64,000 nt of DNA from Rhodoblastus acidophilus (lineage in GTDB: Bacteria > Pseudomonadota > Alphaproteobacteria > Rhizobiales > Beijerinckiaceae). Each line of letters starts with the position of its first letter. Position 1 is the first letter of the stretch. Below, in pieces: positions 39,384 to 49,180 of this stretch. A program made the translations under genes and the position numbers. Location of the stretch: the NCBI RefSeq assembly GCF_009720655.1, contig NZ_WNKS01000017.1, forward strand, positions 1 through 64,000. Reading direction: 5' to 3'. The notes under the pieces are model-generated. The model worked only from the letters and a program-made list of their open reading frames with translations. It was not told the DNA's origin and did not search any database.

Positions 39384-41537
39384 ATGCTTTCTTCGGCGAG
39401 TCTCCCTCGGTTCGGACTCGCCATGCTGTCCTTTTCTCGCCTGCGCGCCGCCGGCAAGGTCTCGAGCACCGGAAGCGGCGACGCCGCGCCGCTCGAACAC
39501 GCGGCCGCGCGCCTCGTTCCGCAGCTGGGCGCGGTGGTGGAGGCCTACCACCAGGAATTCGGGCAGGACCCGGAGCTGGCGCTGCTGACGCGCAAGGGCG
39601 TCGCGGCGGTGAAGCGGGAGCAGGCCGAGCATTGGCGCGACCTCCTGACCGCGCCGGCCGACGAGGCGTTCAAGGCGCGGGCGCGCCGGATCGGCGTGGC
39701 GTACGCCAAGGCGGGCGTTTCCCCGCGATTCTACCTGCAAAGCTACCTGTTCTTCTTCGAATCCCTGGTTGAGCGGGCCGGAGGGGAGTCCAGCGAAACC
39801 CGGCGCGCGCTCGCGCGCGCCCTGTTCGCCGACATGGAGCTGGCGCTCGCCGCATACGTCGAGAACGCCGAGGACCAGATGGTTCAGCTCAGCGCTCAGA
39901 ACATGGTCAAGTCGGTCGAAGAGGAGGTGCGGGTCGCGCATCGGACCGCGCGATCGCGCGCCAGCGATCTCACCGAGATCGTCGGGGAATTGTCGCGCTC
40001 CATGGAGGAATTGCGGCGCGGATTCGAAATGATGGAAGGCAGTTCGCGGACCAACCGCGACGAGATCAAGTCGGTCGCTTCGGCCGTCGAGGCGTTGCAG
40101 GGCAGCAGCCGCGAGGTCGGCGACCAGGCGGAGGAGACGTCGCGACGGGCGAGCGAAGCGGTCGCCGTCTCGCAGGAGGCGGCGCGGCGCATGGCGCGGC
40201 TGACGGAAACGGCGGGACGGGTGGCCGAAATCGTCAAGATGATCGCCGCCATTTCCTCGCAGACGAACCTGCTGGCGCTGAACGCCGCCATCGAGGCGTC
40301 GCGCGCCGGAGACGCCGGGCGCGGCTTCGCCGTGGTCGCGGCCGAAGTCAAGCAATTGTCCCAGCGCACCGCCATCGCCACCAAGGAAATCTCCGAGCAG
40401 ATCGCCGAGATCGTCGCGGCGACCGACGCCACTTCGGCGGCGCTGGCGCAGGTCGGGGACATGATCGGCGACATGGACGGCATGGCCCGCGGCGTCGCCA
40501 GCCACGCCGCCCATCAGGTCGCGCAACTCGACGAAATCACCGTCAACGCCCGCACGGCGGCGTCCAACGCCAACAATCTCAGCCGCAGCGCGCGCATGTT
40601 CACCGCCGGCGTCATCGAGATCGAGACCATCGCGACAAACGTGCAGGATTTCGGGGCCAAGGTGGCGGGCATGCTGCGCAGCCTGACCAACCGCCTCACC
40701 ATCACCGTGCGCGGGTTTTTGGGCGTCGATGGTCGACGGCATCCGCGCGTTCCCGTCCGTCTGCGCATCGACGTCGACTGCGGCGAACGCCACAACGAGA
40801 TTTCGACGCTGGAGATTTCGGAAGGCGGCTGCTCGCTCTGGATCGTCGGGCACGCGTTCGAGGACGGCGCCGACATCGTGCTGCACATCCCCGAAATCGG
40901 CTCCGTTCGGGGCAAGACGAGGGGGCGGGATCCCGATGTCGCGCACATCGAATTCGTCGAACTCTCGGCGGCGCAGCGCGACGCGCTGGCGGCGCTGGTC
41001 ACGCGCGAGATCGACAAGGACGCGCCGCTGCGGGCCATCGCGGCCCGGCGCCGCGACCTGGTGCGCGAGGCGATGGAACAGGCGCTCGCCCGCGACGAGA
41101 TTTCGCTCGAGGACCTGTTCAGCACCGACTACACCCCGATCCCCGACACCAATCCCGAACAGGTCGCGACCCCCTCGCTGGAGCTGCTCGAACGCATCCT
41201 GCCGCCGATCCTGGAAGCCGGGCTCGCGGACGATTCCCGGCTGGCCTTCTGCCTCGCCGCCGACCGCAACGGCTATATTCCCGTCCACAACACGATCTGG
41301 TCGCGCCCCCAGGGCGACGATCCCGTATGGAACGCCCGTCACGCGCGCAACCGCCGCATTTTCGACGACCGCGCCGGCCTTGCGGCGGCGCGCAATCTCC
41401 ATGATGTGCTGGTGCAGTCCTATCCGCGCGACCTCGGCGGCGGCGCGGTCGAGATGATGAAGGACATTTCCATGCCGATCGCCATCGGCGGCCGGCATTG
41501 GGGCGCCCTGCGCATCGCCTTGCCCGTCGGCGCCTGA
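39384..41537 (+). CDS. Soluble chemoreceptor with globin-like sensor lacking the haem histidine, plus PilZ
   Basis: A soluble chemoreceptor of about 717 residues. Residues about 38-150 align by eye with the globin sensor of the neighbouring receptor: [20 protein letters not shown] here against [20 protein letters not shown] there. The proximal haem histidine of that protein (H101) is Y107 here, so haem binding is doubtful. A signalling domain follows with the tip [20 protein letters not shown]. Then comes a PilZ-like part ([30 protein letters not shown]), keeping RxxxR but with ExSxxG in place of D/NxSxxG. The last 120 residues ([31 protein letters not shown]-like) form a C-terminal module found in some alphaproteobacterial chemoreceptors. 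The start is uncertain (ATG 39384 or 39423; TTG 39381). Confidence 0.82.
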   Translation: MLSSASLPRFGLAMLSFSRLRAAGKVSSTGSGDAAPLEHAAARLVPQLGAVVEAYHQEFGQDPELALLTRKGVAAVKREQAEHWRDLLTAPADEAFKARARRIGVAYAKAGVSPRFYLQSYLFFFESLVERAGGESSETRRALARALFADMELALAAYVENAEDQMVQLSAQNMVKSVEEEVRVAHRTARSRASDLTEIVGELSRSMEELRRGFEMMEGSSRTNRDEIKSVASAVEALQGSSREVGDQAEETSRRASEAVAVSQEAARRMARLTETAGRVAEIVKMIAAISSQTNLLALNAAIEASRAGDAGRGFAVVAAEVKQLSQRTAIATKEISEQIAEIVAATDATSAALAQVGDMIGDMDGMARGVASHAAHQVAQLDEITVNARTAASNANNLSRSARMFTAGVIEIETIATNVQDFGAKVAGMLRSLTNRLTITVRGFLGVDGRRHPRVPVRLRIDVDCGERHNEISTLEISEGGCSLWIVGHAFEDGADIVLHIPEIGSVRGKTRGRDPDVAHIEFVELSAAQRDALAALVTREIDKDAPLRAIAARRRDLVREAMEQALARDEISLEDLFSTDYTPIPDTNPEQVATPSLELLERILPPILEAGLADDSRLAFCLAADRNGYIPVHNTIWSRPQGDDPVWNARHARNRRIFDDRAGLAAARNLHDVLVQSYPRDLGGGAVEMMKDISMPIAIGGRHWGALRIALPVGA

Positions 41538-41595
41538 ACGCGCCGGCGCCGGCCAGGCCGAAGTTTATTCGGCTGCGTTAATAGCGGCGCAAGGT

Positions 41596-41609
41596 TTGAT
41601 CTCTATCAA
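41596..41609. promoter_or_regulatory. FNR/FixK-type box (TTGAT-N4-ATCAA)
   Basis: TTGATCTCTATCAA is a perfect match to the FNR/FixK recognition palindrome. It lies 59 bp beyond the preceding stop codon and 165 bp before the start of the globin-coupled chemoreceptor. A promoter of the usual class II spacing would start near 41644, consistent with the chosen start at 41774. It implies oxygen-controlled expression of the aerotaxis-like receptor and perhaps the following che genes. Confidence 0.75.
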
Positions 41610-41773
41610 TAAAGCGGATCGGCATGGGTCGCGGCGTCAGCGACCTCATGAGGCATGAGGCCGCACGGTCCCGCCGCCAGGACGGCATGTCCCGCATTTC
41701 CCGACTTTCCAAACGCGCGTCGCGGCCGGTCGCCCATCGGCATGCGCGGACGGCGCACATCGAGACATCGGAC

Positions 41774-43489
41774 ATGAACCAGCAGCACGCGTCGAACGCC
41801 GGCGTCCTGAACGAGAGATTGCAGTTCATGCGCATGGACGCGCGCACCAGCGCGGCGCTTGAAAAGCTCAAACCGGTCATCGATCGGGAATTGCCGCTCG
41901 CGCTCGACACGTTCTACGATCAGGTGCGCGCGACGCCCGACACGATGCGGTTCTTCGACAACGAAAACAGAATCAAGGGCGCCAAGAGGCAGCAGCTCGG
42001 CCATTGGTCGGCCATCACCACCGGCCAGTTCGATCAGGCCTATTACGAGAAGACCCGCCGCATCGGCCTGGCGCATGCGCGCATCGGCCTGGAGCCGCGC
42101 TGGTATATCGGCGCTTACGCCCTGATCACCGAGACCCTCGTCACGGCTGTGGTCAAGGAGCACTGGCCCCGTTTCGCCTTCGGATCGCAGGCCAAGGCGG
42201 AGGAGCTGGCGACGGCGATCAGCGCGCTGATGAAGGGCATCTACCTCGACATGGACCTCGCCATTTCGGTCTATATCGACGCCGCCGAGGACGCGCGCAA
42301 GCGCCAGGAGGCGGAGGCCGCCGAGCGCGAAAGTCAGATGAAGGCGCAGGCCGAGGAGGCGCGCCAGGCGGCCGAGGCCGAGGCGCTCGCCCGCGAGCGC
42401 TCCACCGTGGCGCGCACCATCGGCGCGGGGCTGGCGCGACTGGCGGAAAAAGATCTCACCTGGCGCATCACGGAGGAACTGCCGGAGGCATACGCCCAGG
42501 TGCAGGCGGATTTCAACGAGGCGGTGGAGCAGCTCGCGGCGGCTTTCGAGGCGGTGCGCGCCTCGACCGACGCGGTGCATTCCGGCTCGGAGGAAATCGC
42601 GGTCGCCTCCAACGACCTGTCGCGGCGCACCGAACAGCAGGCGGCGAGCCTGGAGGAGACGGCCGCCGCGCTGGATGAGATCACCGCCACGGTGAACAAG
42701 ACCGCCAGCGGCGCCCGCATCGCCCGCGACTCCGTGTCCGGCGCGCGGGTCGACGCCGAGCACGGCGGCGCGATCGTGCGCAAGGCCGTGGAGGCGATGA
42801 GCAAGATCGAGAAATCCTCGCGCCAAATCAGCCAGATCATCGGCGTCATCGACGAGATCGCCTTCCAGACCAACCTGCTGGCGCTGAACGCCGGGGTCGA
42901 GGCGGCGCGCGCCGGCGACGCCGGGCGCGGTTTTGCCGTCGTCGCCTCGGAAGTGCGCGCCCTGGCGCAGCGTTCGGCGGAGGCGGCCAAGGAGATCAAG
43001 GATTTGATCTCCACCTCCGGCGCCCAGGTCAGCGAAGGCGTGTCTCTCGTCGCCGAAACCGGCAAGGCGCTGTCGCAGATCGAGGGACGGGTGGGCGAAA
43101 TCGCCGGCGTCATCACCGACATCGCGGCCAGCGCCGAGGAACAGGCGACGGGCCTGCAGCAGGTCAACAGCGCCGTGAACCAGATGGACCAGGTCACGCA
43201 ACAAAACGCCGCGATGTCGGAGCAGGCGACGGCGGCGAGCCAGTCGCTCGCCCAGGAAACCGACCGCCTGGCGACGATGATTTCGGAATTCCACATTCTT
43301 CGCGCGCAGGAGAGCGTGAGACGCCGCGCCCCGGAACGGATTCGCCGCGAACTGGAGAAAACGGCGCCCCACGCGTTTCGAAAATCCGCGCCCCCGCCCA
43401 CCCGCGCCCAACGCGCGCCGCTGAGGGCCGCAGCCGGCGCGCCGCGCCCACCCGTCGAGGACGACGACCAGGATTGGCGGGAATTTTGA
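41774..43489 (+). CDS. Globin-coupled chemoreceptor (aerotaxis-type)
   Basis: A 571-residue soluble chemoreceptor. The N-terminal protoglobin-like sensor (about 15-165) has [20 protein letters not shown], in which H101 is the expected proximal haem ligand, so it can probably bind O2. An alpha-helical linker rich in Glu, Ala and Arg (about 175-215) and a HAMP-like segment with [20 protein letters not shown] precede the signalling domain with its tip [20 protein letters not shown]. The protein ends in [11 protein letters not shown], a pentapeptide-like tail of the kind CheR/CheB dock to (W-x-x-F/W). It has no membrane segment. It is preceded by an FNR/FixK-type box and followed 7 bp later by the STAS gene. 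Confidence 0.9.
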   Translation: MNQQHASNAGVLNERLQFMRMDARTSAALEKLKPVIDRELPLALDTFYDQVRATPDTMRFFDNENRIKGAKRQQLGHWSAITTGQFDQAYYEKTRRIGLAHARIGLEPRWYIGAYALITETLVTAVVKEHWPRFAFGSQAKAEELATAISALMKGIYLDMDLAISVYIDAAEDARKRQEAEAAERESQMKAQAEEARQAAEAEALARERSTVARTIGAGLARLAEKDLTWRITEELPEAYAQVQADFNEAVEQLAAAFEAVRASTDAVHSGSEEIAVASNDLSRRTEQQAASLEETAAALDEITATVNKTASGARIARDSVSGARVDAEHGGAIVRKAVEAMSKIEKSSRQISQIIGVIDEIAFQTNLLALNAGVEAARAGDAGRGFAVVASEVRALAQRSAEAAKEIKDLISTSGAQVSEGVSLVAETGKALSQIEGRVGEIAGVITDIAASAEEQATGLQQVNSAVNQMDQVTQQNAAMSEQATAASQSLAQETDRLATMISEFHILRAQESVRRRAPERIRRELEKTAPHAFRKSAPPPTRAQRAPLRAAAGAPRPPVEDDDQDWREF

Positions 43490-43495
43490 TCCGTG

Positions 43496-43783
43496 ATGAC
43501 CGAGACGCCCGAAACCGCCGTATTCGCGCTGCCGGCCGCGCTTGACGCCGACGGCGCGGTCCATCTGGCCAATGCGCTGTGCGACCTGCGCTATGGGCCG
43601 TTGACGCTCGACGCGGCGCCCCTGCGCCGCATCGGCGCCCAGGGCCTGCAAACCCTGCTGTCGGCGGCGCGAAGCTGGCGCGCCGACGCCGTCGCCCTCA
43701 CCTTCGTCAATTTCAGCGACGAGGCGCTCGACCAGATCCGCGCCATGGGCGTCGATCCCGCTCAGGAATTTGGAGACCCTTGA
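43496..43783 (+). CDS. STAS-domain protein of the che operon
   Basis: A 95-residue protein with a STAS-like fold: FALPAALDADGAVHLANALC, then TLDAAPLRRIGAQGLQTLLS and a final ALDQIRAMGVDP. Such small proteins occupy this place in several rhizobial and other alphaproteobacterial che operons and may act as adaptors. The position that is phosphorylated in anti-anti-sigma factors is G/A here, so phosphorylation is unlikely. Its stop overlaps the cheY1 start by one base. It may be the functional equivalent of the cheS slot in the Sinorhizobium operon, but it is not a sequence match. Confidence 0.75.
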   Translation: MTETPETAVFALPAALDADGAVHLANALCDLRYGPLTLDAAPLRRIGAQGLQTLLSAARSWRADAVALTFVNFSDEALDQIRAMGVDPAQEFGDP

Positions 43784-44148
43784 TGAGCATGACGATTTTG
43801 ACCGTGGACGATTCGAGAACGATGCGCGACATGCTGAACCTCGCGCTCTCGGAGGCCGGCTACCGTGTGGTGCACGCCATCGACGGCGAACACGGCCTCG
43901 AAGTGCTGCGCGCCGAAAAACCCGACATCGTCATCACCGACATCAACATGCCCAGGCTCGACGGCTACGGTTTTATCGAAGCCGTGCGCGACGATCCCGG
44001 ATTCCGCAACCTTCCCATCCTGGTGCTGACCACCGAGAACGCGCCCGACAAGAAGGAGCGCGCGCGAAAGGCCGGCGCGACCGGCTGGATCGTCAAGCCG
44101 TTCAACGCGGAAAAACTCGTCAGCGTCGTGCGCCGCGTCGCGGCCTAA
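43783..44148 (+). CDS. cheY: Chemotaxis response regulator CheY1
   Basis: A 121-residue receiver with D9, D10, phospho-acceptor D53 (IVITDINMPRLDGYGF), T83 and K105 (GWIVKPFNAEKL). In two-CheY systems of rhizobia, CheY1 usually serves as a phosphate sink and CheY2 as the motor-binding output; here that is inference. It starts with a 1-bp overlap on the STAS gene. A dispersed repeat separates it from cheA. Confidence 0.9.
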   Translation: MSMTILTVDDSRTMRDMLNLALSEAGYRVVHAIDGEHGLEVLRAEKPDIVITDINMPRLDGYGFIEAVRDDPGFRNLPILVLTTENAPDKKERARKAGATGWIVKPFNAEKLVSVVRRVAA

Positions 44149-44332
44149 GCGAACATGCGTTGGTCGCCCAACGCATGTTTGCTGAGGTTCCTTTGTTTTC
44201 GCAGGATTTTCATCCGAAAACCGGCAGCTGCTTTTCGGAAATCCCGCCTAGAGCGCATTCGCGCTCCAGGATTTTGTTTTAACGCGTTTTCTTAACGCGA
44301 ACCGGACCCTTCGCTTGAAAACGCTATGAACC
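44149..44332 (+). repeat. Composite dispersed repeat, family B, copy 2, inside the che operon
   Basis: acatgcgttggtcgcccaac and its inverted partner form the left block. A central stretch has ggaaatcccgcctagagcgc. The right block, taacgcgttttcttaacgcg, aaccggacccttcgcttgaa, resembles 22628-22682. It occupies the whole gap between cheY1 and cheA except for the cheA leader. Confidence 0.75.
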
Positions 44333-44345
44333 GGGGAGAACCGGC

Positions 44346-46439
44346 GTGGACCCGATGGAGACGATCCGCCAAACATTCTTCCAGGAATGCGAGGAGCAGC
44401 TGAACGAAACCGAAACCGGGCTGCTGGCGCTCGAAATCGGCGAGGCCGATTCCGAGACCGTCAACGCCGTGTTTCGCGCGGTCCATTCGATCAAGGGCGG
44501 CGCCGGCGCCTTCAAATACGAGCGTCTCGTGCGCTTCGCCCATGTGTTCGAAACCGCGCTCGACGGCCTGCGCAACGGCCGGCTGGAGGCGTCGCCAAGT
44601 GCGATGAAAACCATGCTGCGCTCGGCAGACCTGCTCGCCGATCTGGTGCGCGAGGCGCGAGGCGACGCGGCGGTGGACGATGCGCGGCTGGAGGCGCTGC
44701 GCGACGAACTCGGCCGGCTGGCCGAGGAGCCGGGCGAACCGGCGACGCAAGCAGCCGACAGCTTCGGTTTCCAGCCGCTCACCCTGTCCCTCGGCGATCT
44801 CGCGCCCGAAACGCCGCCGTCGCAGGGGTGGCGCATCGTCTTCCGCCCCGCCCCCGACCTGTACCGGCGCGGCAACGAGCCGGCGCGCATCCTGCGCGAA
44901 CTCGCCGAACTCGGCGACATGCGCGTGACCTGCGACGCCTCGGCGCTGCCGCTGCTCGACGCCTTCGATCCGGGCGGCGCCTATCTCGCCTGGAGCATCG
45001 ACCTCACCTCCGCCGCGCCGCGCGAAAAAGTCGAGGACGCCTTCGACTTCGTCATCGACGATTGCGAATTGCGCGTCGCGCCGCTCGCGCCGGCGCCGGA
45101 CGCCGAAGCGGCGAACGCGGACGGGCTGGAGTTCACGCCGCTGTCGATCGACCTGCCCATGATCGACGCGCCGACCGCTCCGCAAGCGGCGGCCTCCCCG
45201 CCCCCCACGGAGCGCAAGGTCGAAACTGTGCGCGCCGAAGCGACCGTGTCCCAAACCATCCGGGTCGATCTGGAGCGGGTGGACCGTCTGGCGAATCTGG
45301 TGGGCGAGCTGGTCATCAACCAGGCCATGCTGTCGCAAAGCATCGTCGAAGCCGCCTTGCCTCGCGCCTCAAAAGCCTTCGACGACCTGACCGCGCTGGA
45401 GCAGCTCACGCGCGAGATCCAGGAAGGGATCATGGCGATCCGCGCGCAGCCGGTGAAACCGTTGTTCCAGCGCATGACCCGCATCGTGCGCGAGGTCGCG
45501 GACGCCACGGGCAAGATGGTGCGGCTGAAGACCGAAGGCGAGGCGACCGAAGTGGATCGCACCGTGTTCGAAAAACTCGCGGACCCGTTGACGCACCTGA
45601 TCCGCAACGCGGTGGATCACGGGCTGGAGACGCCGGACGAGCGCGCCGCCGCCGGCAAGCCGGAACATGGCGAAGTCCGGCTTACCGCCGCGCATCGCTC
45701 GGGCCGCATCGTCATCGACGTCAGCGACGACGGCAAGGGGATTGATCGCGCGAGGGTCAAGGCCAAAGCGGTCGAGAAGGATTTGATCGCGGCGGACGCG
45801 CAGCTTTCGAACACCGAAATCGACAATCTGCTGTTCCTGCCCGGATTTTCGACGGCTGCCGCGGTCTCCGACATTTCGGGGCGCGGCGTCGGCATGGATG
45901 TGGTCAAAAGCTCGATCCAGTCGCTGGGCGGTCGCATCTCCGTGTCGTCGCGGCCGGGGCTCGGCTCCACCTTTTCCCTCAGCCTGCCGCTCACCCTGGC
46001 CGTGCTCGACGGCATGGTGGTCAAGGTCGCCGAACAAACCCTCGTTGCGCCGCTGACGACCATCGTCGAGACGCTGCGGCCCAAGGCGAGGGACGTGCAC
46101 CGGCTCGGCGTGGACCAGCGCGTGCTCGCGGATCGCGGCGTGTTCGTGCCGCTGATCGATGTCGGGATTGAAATGGGTTTTCGAACGACGCCGGCCGATC
46201 CGCTGTCCGGCGTCGTCATCATCGTCGAAGGCGACGGTGGCGCCCGCTGCGCGCTGATGGTCGATTCAATTCTCGACCAGCGCCAGGTGGTGATCAAGAG
46301 CCTGGAGACCAATTACCAGCAGGTTCAGGGCGTGGCGGCCGCCACCATTCTGGGCGATGGCCGAGTCGCGCTGATCCTCGACATCGACGCCTTCGTCGCC
46401 GTCACCCATTCGCAACCGCCTCTCGCCGCAGTGAGCTGA
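44346..46439 (+). CDS. cheA: Chemotaxis histidine kinase CheA
   Basis: A 697-residue cytoplasmic kinase that feeds phosphate to CheY and CheB in response to chemoreceptors. The P1 domain has H47 in FRAVHSIKGGAGAF. P2 is around 150-260. P3 dimerisation has VDRLANLVGELVINQAMLSQ. The P4 ATPase has HLIRNAVDHGLETPDERAAA, IDVSDDGKGID and GRGVGMDVVKSSIQSLGG. The P5 CheW-like domain ends with VALILDIDAFVAV. A GTG start at 44346 with GGGGAG 7 bases upstream is likely, and gives a MDPMETI N-terminus; ATG 44355 is the alternative. Confidence 0.97.
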   Translation: MDPMETIRQTFFQECEEQLNETETGLLALEIGEADSETVNAVFRAVHSIKGGAGAFKYERLVRFAHVFETALDGLRNGRLEASPSAMKTMLRSADLLADLVREARGDAAVDDARLEALRDELGRLAEEPGEPATQAADSFGFQPLTLSLGDLAPETPPSQGWRIVFRPAPDLYRRGNEPARILRELAELGDMRVTCDASALPLLDAFDPGGAYLAWSIDLTSAAPREKVEDAFDFVIDDCELRVAPLAPAPDAEAANADGLEFTPLSIDLPMIDAPTAPQAAASPPPTERKVETVRAEATVSQTIRVDLERVDRLANLVGELVINQAMLSQSIVEAALPRASKAFDDLTALEQLTREIQEGIMAIRAQPVKPLFQRMTRIVREVADATGKMVRLKTEGEATEVDRTVFEKLADPLTHLIRNAVDHGLETPDERAAAGKPEHGEVRLTAAHRSGRIVIDVSDDGKGIDRARVKAKAVEKDLIAADAQLSNTEIDNLLFLPGFSTAAAVSDISGRGVGMDVVKSSIQSLGGRISVSSRPGLGSTFSLSLPLTLAVLDGMVVKVAEQTLVAPLTTIVETLRPKARDVHRLGVDQRVLADRGVFVPLIDVGIEMGFRTTPADPLSGVVIIVEGDGGARCALMVDSILDQRQVVIKSLETNYQQVQGVAAATILGDGRVALILDIDAFVAVTHSQPPLAAVS

Positions 46440-46442
46440 CCC

Positions 46443-46907
46443 ATGCACATTCCCGACACGTCCGCCGGCGCCTCAAAAGAATTCATCGTCTTCCGCCTGG
46501 GCGCGATGGAATTCGCCATCGACATCATGGCGGTGCGCGAGATTCGCGGCTGGACTCCGGCGACCGCCCTGCCCCATGCGCCCTCTTTTGTGCGCGGCGT
46601 CATCAACTTGAGGGGCGCGGTGCTGCCCATCGTCGATCTCGCGGAGCGCTTGGGCTTCGACCCCATCGAACTCTCGGCGCGCCGCGTGGTGATCGTGGTG
46701 CAGATCGGGGCGCGCCTGGTCGGCCTGCTGGTCGACGCGGTCTCCGACATCCTGTCGCAGCCGCACGAAACCATCCAGCCGATCCCCGATGTCGCCTCCG
46801 AAGTGGTCAAGCTCTACGTGCAGGGCGTGTTCGCTTTCGAGGACCGCATGATCGGCCTCATCCGCCTCGAACATCTGGCGCCGCCATCCCTTGGAGAAGC
46901 CGCTTGA
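46443..46907 (+). CDS. cheW: Chemotaxis coupling protein CheW
   Basis: A 154-residue SH3-like adaptor that links chemoreceptors to CheA. The CheW signatures are FIVFRLGAMEFAIDIMAVRE, VRGVINLRGAVLPIVDLAER and IGLIRLEHLAPPSL. It begins 3 bp after cheA and its stop overlaps the start of cheR. Confidence 0.95.
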   Translation: MHIPDTSAGASKEFIVFRLGAMEFAIDIMAVREIRGWTPATALPHAPSFVRGVINLRGAVLPIVDLAERLGFDPIELSARRVVIVVQIGARLVGLLVDAVSDILSQPHETIQPIPDVASEVVKLYVQGVFAFEDRMIGLIRLEHLAPPSLGEAA

Positions 46908-47773
46908 GCGCGCTGCGCAAGGACAGTCTGATCGAGGGCGATTTTCCTCTCACCCTGGAGGATTTTCGCGACATCGCCGCCATGCTCTACGCCGACGCCC
47001 GCATCCATCTCACGGACAGCAAGGCGAGCCTGGTCTATTCGCGGCTGATCAAGCGGCTGCGGGCGCTGAACCTCGAAAGTTTTGCCGATTATTGCGCGCT
47101 GTTGCGCGAGGAGGAGGCCGAGCGCAGCGAAATGCTGTCGGCGCTGACCACCAACGTCACCCGGTTTTTTCGCGAGCGGCATCATTTCGAACATTTTTCG
47201 AGCAGCGTTTTGCCCGGCCTGCTGGCGCGGGCGCGGCGCGGCGCGCGCGTGCGTCTGTGGTCCGCCGGCTGCTCCAGCGGCGAGGAGCCCTATTCCATCG
47301 CCTTGACTGTTCTTGAGCAGGACCCCCGCGCCGCCGATCTCGACATAAAGGTGCTGGCGACCGACATCGATCCGCGCATGATCGCGCGCGGCCGCGACGG
47401 CGTTTATCCCGAAGCCGCGCTGGCCGAGGACGTTTCCACCGGCGCCCTGCAGCGCTTCTTCTTCAAGGAAGGGAGCGCGCGGCGCGCCGCCGGCGAACTG
47501 CGAAAAATGGTGGCGTTCCGCCGGCTGAACCTCAATGGCGACTGGCCGATGCGCGGCCCCTTCGACATCATCTTCTGCCGCAATGTCGCGATCTATTTCG
47601 ACGACGCCACGCAAGAAGCCCTGTGGGCGAAATTCGCCGCCATGCTGGCGCCCGGCGGCTGGCTCTACATCGGCCATTCCGAGCGCGTCGACGGCCCCGC
47701 GAGCGCCTACCTCGACAGCGCCGGCGTCACCGCCTATCGCCGCAACGCCAAACCGCAGGGAGGCGCGCAATGA
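46904..47773 (+). CDS. cheR: Chemotaxis protein methyltransferase CheR
   Basis: A 289-residue AdoMet-dependent methyltransferase that methylates receptor glutamates. It has the N-terminal CheR-N helical domain (DFRDIAAMLYADARIHLTDS), TTNVTRFFRERHHFEHFSSS, the AdoMet motif LWSAGCSSGEEPYSIALTVL, CRNVAIYFDD and a final GGWLYIGHSERVDGPASAY. The start is a TTG overlapping the cheW stop (TTGA) with GGAGAA upstream. Its last bases overlap cheB. Confidence 0.95.
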   Translation: MSALRKDSLIEGDFPLTLEDFRDIAAMLYADARIHLTDSKASLVYSRLIKRLRALNLESFADYCALLREEEAERSEMLSALTTNVTRFFRERHHFEHFSSSVLPGLLARARRGARVRLWSAGCSSGEEPYSIALTVLEQDPRAADLDIKVLATDIDPRMIARGRDGVYPEAALAEDVSTGALQRFFFKEGSARRAAGELRKMVAFRRLNLNGDWPMRGPFDIIFCRNVAIYFDDATQEALWAKFAAMLAPGGWLYIGHSERVDGPASAYLDSAGVTAYRRNAKPQGGAQ

Positions 47774-48786
47774 AGCCGGTGCGCGTTCTCGTCGTCGACG
47801 ATTCCGCGACCATGCGCGGCATGATCGCCTCCACCCTTTCGCGGGCGCAAGGCATCGAGGTCGTGGGCACGGCGTCCAACCCGCTCGAAGCGCGCGAGGC
47901 GATCAAGGCGCTCAATCCGGACGTGATGACGCTCGACGTCGAAATGCCCAAAATGGATGGGCTGAATTTTCTCGACAAGGTCATGCGCCTGCGCCCCATG
48001 CCGGTGGTGATGGTCTCCTCGCAAACGGCGCGCGGCGCCGAGGCGACGCTCGCGGCGATGGAGCTGGGCGCGGTGAGTTGCGTAGCCAAGCCGACCATCG
48101 ACAATCCCGGCGCCTTCGACAGCCTGCCGTCGCAAGTGGTGGCGGCGGCCTCCGCGCGCATCGGCGAGCGGGTCCGGCCAGCCATGGCGGCGGCCCCCGG
48201 CTATCGCTGGAACGGCAGGATCGTCGGCATCGGCGCCTCGACCGGCTGCGTCGAGGCTTTGCTCGCCATCATGCCGAGTTTTCCGCAAAACGGACCGCCG
48301 GTGCTGATCGCCGTGCACATGCCGGAGAATTTCACCAAATCCTTCGCCCGGCGCCTCAATTCCGTGACCGATGCGGAAGTCATGGAAGCCCAGGACGGCG
48401 CATCCCTCGCCCAGGGCCGCATCCTCGTCGCGCCCGGCGGCGTCCACATTGAGGCGGTCGACGCGGCGCGCCCCCATTGCCGGCTTCGCCAGGGCGAACG
48501 GGTCGGCGGCTTCCGTCCGTCGGTGGACGTGCTGTTTCACTCAATGGCCGAACATTTCGGCGCCAAGGCGGTCGGCGCGATCCTCACCGGCATGGGCAGC
48601 GACGGCGCGGCGGGGCTCAAGGCTATGCGCGAGGCCGGCGCGCGCACGCTCGGCCAGGATGAGGCGAGCAGCATGATCTACGGAATGCCCCGGGCCGCAA
48701 AATCCTGCGGGGCCGTGGAAATCGAAGCGCCGCTCCAGGACATCGGACGGCGCATTGTTGAATTGACCAGTTGGGAAAGGCGTTAA
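47770..48786 (+). CDS. cheB: Chemotaxis protein-glutamate methylesterase CheB
   Basis: A 338-residue enzyme with an N-terminal receiver (D10, D11, phospho-acceptor D56 in MTLDVEMPKMDG, K107) and a C-terminal methylesterase. The catalytic triad is complete: S156 in IGASTGCVEAL, H182 in VHMPENF and D277 in TGMGSDGAAG. The normal GASTGG is GASTGC here. The cheR-cheB overlap is ATGA. It demethylates (and deamidates) chemoreceptors for adaptation. Confidence 0.96.
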   Translation: MKPVRVLVVDDSATMRGMIASTLSRAQGIEVVGTASNPLEAREAIKALNPDVMTLDVEMPKMDGLNFLDKVMRLRPMPVVMVSSQTARGAEATLAAMELGAVSCVAKPTIDNPGAFDSLPSQVVAAASARIGERVRPAMAAAPGYRWNGRIVGIGASTGCVEALLAIMPSFPQNGPPVLIAVHMPENFTKSFARRLNSVTDAEVMEAQDGASLAQGRILVAPGGVHIEAVDAARPHCRLRQGERVGGFRPSVDVLFHSMAEHFGAKAVGAILTGMGSDGAAGLKAMREAGARTLGQDEASSMIYGMPRAAKSCGAVEIEAPLQDIGRRIVELTSWERR

Positions 48787-48787
48787 A

Positions 48788-49180
48788 ATGGGCTCCCTCG
48801 CAGAAAGACTTGAAGTGACCGTGGTGGACGACACCGCCGTCAGCCGCGCGCTGATCATCGACGCGCTCGAACAGATCGGCATCACCCGCATCGCCCAGGC
48901 GAAGGACGGCAATCAGGCGCTAAGGGACATTTTGGCGAAGCCGACCCATCTGGTGATCTCGGACATGAACATGCCGGGCATGGACGGGCTGGCGCTGCTG
49001 AAAAAACTGCGCGAGACGCCGGCGACCGCCCGCATCGGCTTCATCCTCGTCACCGGCAGCCCGGACAAGACCCTGGTGGAGCGCGGCAAGGCGCTGCAAC
49101 TCAACAATTACGTCGCCAAACCCTTCACCGTCGATGCTGTGCGCAAGGCGATCGAGGCGGTGGTCGGGCGGCTGCAATGA
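48788..49180 (+). CDS. cheY: Chemotaxis response regulator CheY2
   Basis: A 130-residue receiver with D14, D15, phospho-acceptor D59 (LVISDMNMPGMDGLALLKKL), T89 (ILVTGSP) and K111 (YVAKPFTVDA). It lies between cheB and cheD as does cheY2 in the Sinorhizobium-type operon, where it is the motor-binding form. It starts 2 bp after cheB. Confidence 0.9.
   Translation: MGSLAERLEVTVVDDTAVSRALIIDALEQIGITRIAQAKDGNQALRDILAKPTHLVISDMNMPGMDGLALLKKLRETPATARIGFILVTGSPDKTLVERGKALQLNNYVAKPFTVDAVRKAIEAVVGRLQ

Noticed and set aside
38601-41498. A 965-codon open frame on the minus strand over the globin-like chemoreceptor
   Set aside because: It is a shadow of the plus-strand receptor, which has recognisable signalling and PilZ motifs. 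The frame also crosses several plus-strand starts.
44273-44310. A CtrA box before cheA
   Set aside because: Two TTAA sequences are present but are separated by 9 bases instead of 7, and both are part of a dispersed repeat.
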